DNA from: Phycisphaerales bacterium
GTDB lineage: Bacteria; Planctomycetota; Phycisphaerae; Phycisphaerales; UBA1924
DNA: 61,617 bases
Direction of reading: 5' to 3'
Assembly (NCBI GenBank): GCA_022072615.1
Contig: JAJVHS010000063.1
Coordinates: 1-61,617, forward strand
Both the position numbers and the translations under genes were made by a program. Position 1 is the first letter of the stretch. Every line of letters begins with the position of its first letter. Below are positions 59,583 to 61,617 of this stretch, in pieces. The notes below the pieces were generated by a model. That model was given only the letters and a program-made list of their open reading frames with translations, made no database searches and was not told the DNA's origin.

Positions 59583-60935
59583 ATGACCTCGCCGCTTTCC
59601 AGCCCCGCTGACGCCCCGACTTCGTTCCGCCCGGATGAGGGCTTCGCGCGCGAGCTCGATCGTTCGGACCCGCTCGGCCGCTTCGCCGAGGAGTTCGAGA
59701 TCCCTCGAGCCGCCGACATCGCGCACCCCGAAGGCCCCGCGGCCGCCGGCGACGAACGGTCCATCTACCTGTGCGGCAATTCGCTCGGCTGCATGCCGCG
59801 GCGCGCCAGGGCACTGGTGCAGCGCGAGCTCGACGACTGGGCCCGCCTGGGCGTTGAAGCCCACCTCCACGGCCAAAGCCCGTGGCTGCCGTACCACGAG
59901 CAGCTTCGCGGCCCGCTCGGCCGGCTCGTCGGGGCGCACGACCACGAGGTCGTCGCGATGAATTCGCTGACCGTCAATCTGCACCTGCTGATGATCTCGT
60001 TCTACCGGCCCACGCCCGACCGGTACCGGATCGTCATCGAGGATTCGGCGTTTCCGTCGGATTCGTACGCGGTCCAGTCCCAGGCGGCCCTGCACGCTCG
60101 GAGTGTCGGCTTCGACCCTGCGTCCGCGATCATCCGCCTCACGCCGCGCGTCGGCGAGTACCACCTGCGAACCGAGGACGTCCTGCGGGTGCTCGAGGAA
60201 CACAGCGCCTCGATCGCGCTCGTCATGCTCGGCGGCGTCAACTACCTCACCGGCCAGTTCATGGATATCCCGGTGATTACCGCGGCCGGACGGCGTCTCG
60301 GCTGCGTGGTCGGATGGGACCTGGCGCACGCGGCGGGGAATGTCCCGTTGCGGCTCCACGACTGGGACGTCGATTGGGCCGCGTGGTGCTCGTACAAGTA
60401 CCTCAACGCCGGGCCCGGTGCGGTCGCGGGTGCCTTCGTGCACGACCGGCACCTGCGCGATCCGTCGCTGCCCCGGCTTGCCGGGTGGTGGGGGAACGAC
60501 CCCGCCACGAGGTTCCGCATGGGCCCGGACTTCGTCCCCGTCCCCCGAGCCGACGCCTGGGCGCTCTCCAATCCGCCGATCCTGTCGATGGCACCGCTGG
60601 TCGCGTCGCTCGAACTGTTCGATCGCGCCGGCATGGAAGCGCTACGCCGCAAGTCGCTGACGCTCACGGCATACTTCGAATGGTGGATCGACCGGCTCAA
60701 CGGTCAGAACCCCGTGCGGACCATCAGGATTCTGACGCCGCGCGACTCGGCCCAGCGCGGCTGCCACCTCTCGCTCGAACTCCCGGGCCGCGGCCGCGAC
60801 GCGATGGATGCGCTCCGCCGAGCCGGCGTGGTCTGCGACTTCCGCGAGCCCAACGTCATCCGCATGGCGCCCGTGCCGCTCTACAACTCCTTCATGGACG
60901 TGTACAGGGCCGCGCAGGTGCTCGCCCGCCTCTGA
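59583..60935 (+). CDS. kynU: Kynureninase
   Basis: 450 aa PLP enzyme of tryptophan catabolism, cleaving L-kynurenine to anthranilate and alanine. Family features: 'IYLCGNSLGCMPRRAR', 'NSLTVNLHLLMISFYRPT', 'GCVVGWDLAHAAGNVPLRLH', and the PLP lysine in 'WAAWCSYKYLNAGPGAVAGA'. Later 'GWWGNDPATRFRM' and 'NPPILSMAPLVASLELF'. Full length. Other kyn genes are not adjacent. It is 34 bp upstream of the HIT gene and possibly co-transcribed with it. Confidence 0.92.
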   Translation: MTSPLSSPADAPTSFRPDEGFARELDRSDPLGRFAEEFEIPRAADIAHPEGPAAAGDERSIYLCGNSLGCMPRRARALVQRELDDWARLGVEAHLHGQSPWLPYHEQLRGPLGRLVGAHDHEVVAMNSLTVNLHLLMISFYRPTPDRYRIVIEDSAFPSDSYAVQSQAALHARSVGFDPASAIIRLTPRVGEYHLRTEDVLRVLEEHSASIALVMLGGVNYLTGQFMDIPVITAAGRRLGCVVGWDLAHAAGNVPLRLHDWDVDWAAWCSYKYLNAGPGAVAGAFVHDRHLRDPSLPRLAGWWGNDPATRFRMGPDFVPVPRADAWALSNPPILSMAPLVASLELFDRAGMEALRRKSLTLTAYFEWWIDRLNGQNPVRTIRILTPRDSAQRGCHLSLELPGRGRDAMDALRRAGVVCDFREPNVIRMAPVPLYNSFMDVYRAAQVLARL

Positions 60936-60958
60936 CCGACGCCGCGTCGCACCGGGGG

Positions 60959-60964
60959 TACGCT
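60959..60964 (+). promoter_or_regulatory. -10-like box, leaderless start candidate (HIT protein)
   Basis: TACGCT, 5 nt before the ATG at 60970, with no SD. Confidence 0.4.
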
Positions 60965-60969
60965 CGTGC

Positions 60970-61398
60970 ATGCCATGCCCGCTCTGCGAGGTCGTTTCGT
61001 CGGTCACGCGCGGAAGTCACCCGCTCGCCGTGGCCGAGCTCCCGCACACCGCGGTGATCCTGGGAGAGAACCAGGGCTGCCCGGGCTGGTGCGTCGCGGT
61101 GCTCAAGCACCACGTCGACCACATGGCCGAAATGCCGGTGTCGCTGCAGGCCGAAGTCTTCGCCGAGGTTGCCGCCGTCGCCGCCGCGATCCGAGCGGAG
61201 TACGGGCCGCTGCGGATCAACTACGAGTGCCTGGGCAACCAGGTCGCGCACGTCCACTGGCACGTCATCCCTCGCCACCCCGATGACCCCGACCCCCGCA
61301 ACCCCGTTTGGGGCTGGTCCCCGCAGCGCTTGCGCGGGGAGATGACCGACGCCGACCGCCGCAAGCTCGCGTCCGACATCGCGGCGCGGCTGGCCTGA
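60970..61398 (+). CDS. HIT-family nucleotide hydrolase/transferase
   Basis: 142 aa. Histidine triad 'HVHWHVIPRH' near residues 97-106, preceded by 'RINYECLGNQV'. The N-terminal 'PCPLCEVV' Cys pair and 'HHVDHMAEMPVSLQAEVF' are typical of the family. Cytoplasmic purine-nucleotide phosphoramidate or Ap4A-type hydrolase; the substrate is not determined. The ATG at 60970 fits the family N-terminus. Confidence 0.88.
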   Translation: MPCPLCEVVSSVTRGSHPLAVAELPHTAVILGENQGCPGWCVAVLKHHVDHMAEMPVSLQAEVFAEVAAVAAAIRAEYGPLRINYECLGNQVAHVHWHVIPRHPDDPDPRNPVWGWSPQRLRGEMTDADRRKLASDIAARLA

Positions 61399-61587
61399 GC
61401 CGCATGCACGCCGGGAGGGTGCGCGTTCACGCGCAACCCGGCGTCCGCCTCGCGTGCATTGCGAGCTGCGGTCCGCTGATCCAAAAAAAGAGGTTCTTCC
61501 GGGATCTGCGGGGTAGGTGTCATTTGAAGAAGGGCAGGCGGTTCCTGCGTAGCTTGGTGTTGACGCATCAAGCACAAGGAGACCGCC

Positions 61588-61617
61588 GTGCCCGAGGTCG
61601 AGTCTATCGACCGGCTC
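61588..61617 (+). CDS. Start of an unidentified CDS (truncated by window end)
   Basis: GTG at 61588 with AGGAG 6 nt upstream (61577-61581). Ten codons read Met-Pro-Glu-Val-Glu-Ser-Ile-Asp-Arg-Leu before the window ends. The 190 bp before it contain no gene. Confidence 0.5.
   Translation, partial: MPEVESIDRL

Noticed and set aside
59300..59611. 103-codon plus-strand ORF with a hydrophobic N-terminus before kynureninase
   Set aside because: It has no SD, its second half is low-complexity Pro/Arg/Ser, and it overlaps the kynureninase start. It could be real but support is too thin.
61414..61440. GC-rich inverted repeat after the HIT gene as a terminator
   Set aside because: The stem is imperfect with a bulge and is not followed by T's.

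Overview
The window is GC-rich chromosomal DNA that reads as a planctomycete, most likely from the Phycisphaerae. The evidence is family content: a DUF1552 plus c-type-haem DUF1587/1592/1588-type pair, two ECF-sigma/Ser-Thr-kinase loci, a PEP-CTERM protein ending in a VPAP-type motif, and secreted proteins ending in an EF-hand-like 'GC' tag. Genes are dense. At least seven neighbouring pairs overlap by ATGA. About half of the operon-head starts have a Shine-Dalgarno (SD) sequence. Most of the others have a TANNNT box 5-8 nt before the start codon, which suggests leaderless mRNAs. No phage, IS element, CRISPR array or rRNA gene is visible. One tRNA-Phe is present.

Layout. 1-2939: tail of a Gly-rich protein, terminator, then a sugar ABC permease and solute-binding protein with a FloA-like gene between them. 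3027-3912: PadR regulator with a probable operator, and an orphan permease-prefix membrane protein. 3928-10106 (minus): DUF1552 and cytochrome-like protein, esterase lipoprotein, DegT aminotransferase. 10401-18830 (plus): HlyD adaptor, GAF-HlyD fusion, PqqD-M50-HlyD fusion, a 40-codon ORF, a shortened SecA paralogue, and a PEP-CTERM protein. 18909-26416: phosphomannose isomerase, FabZ-like dehydratase, histone-H1-like protein, phosphotransferase, alkaline phosphatase, lipoprotein, PlsC, RarA. 26525-34987: beta-helix protein, membrane proteins, Ycf46-like AAA ATPase with an unknown partner, M42 peptidase, beta-propeller-like secreted protein. 35097-49187: two kinase/ECF loci, an HTH-receiver regulator, a HEAT-repeat protein behind a long leader, and a 1290-residue beta-helical repeat protein. 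49291-58761: orphan Opp-type ATPase, tRNA-Phe, CusCBA-type metal efflux with metal-binding accessory proteins. 59005-61617: small gene, kynureninase, HIT protein, start of another CDS.

How they work together. The best candidate for an undescribed system is the 10.4-18 kb block. It combines a SecA-type ATPase, an M50 intramembrane metalloprotease with a peptide-recognition-like N-terminus, and three HlyD segments, with no ABC exporter ATPase or TolC nearby. I infer an envelope-spanning export or processing machine; the downstream PEP-CTERM protein is a possible client. The 50.7-58.8 kb block is a conventional tripartite copper/silver-type efflux operon with extra metal-binding modules. The kinase/ECF loci probably couple membrane signalling to transcription. 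All calls come from reading the sequence; no database search was run.
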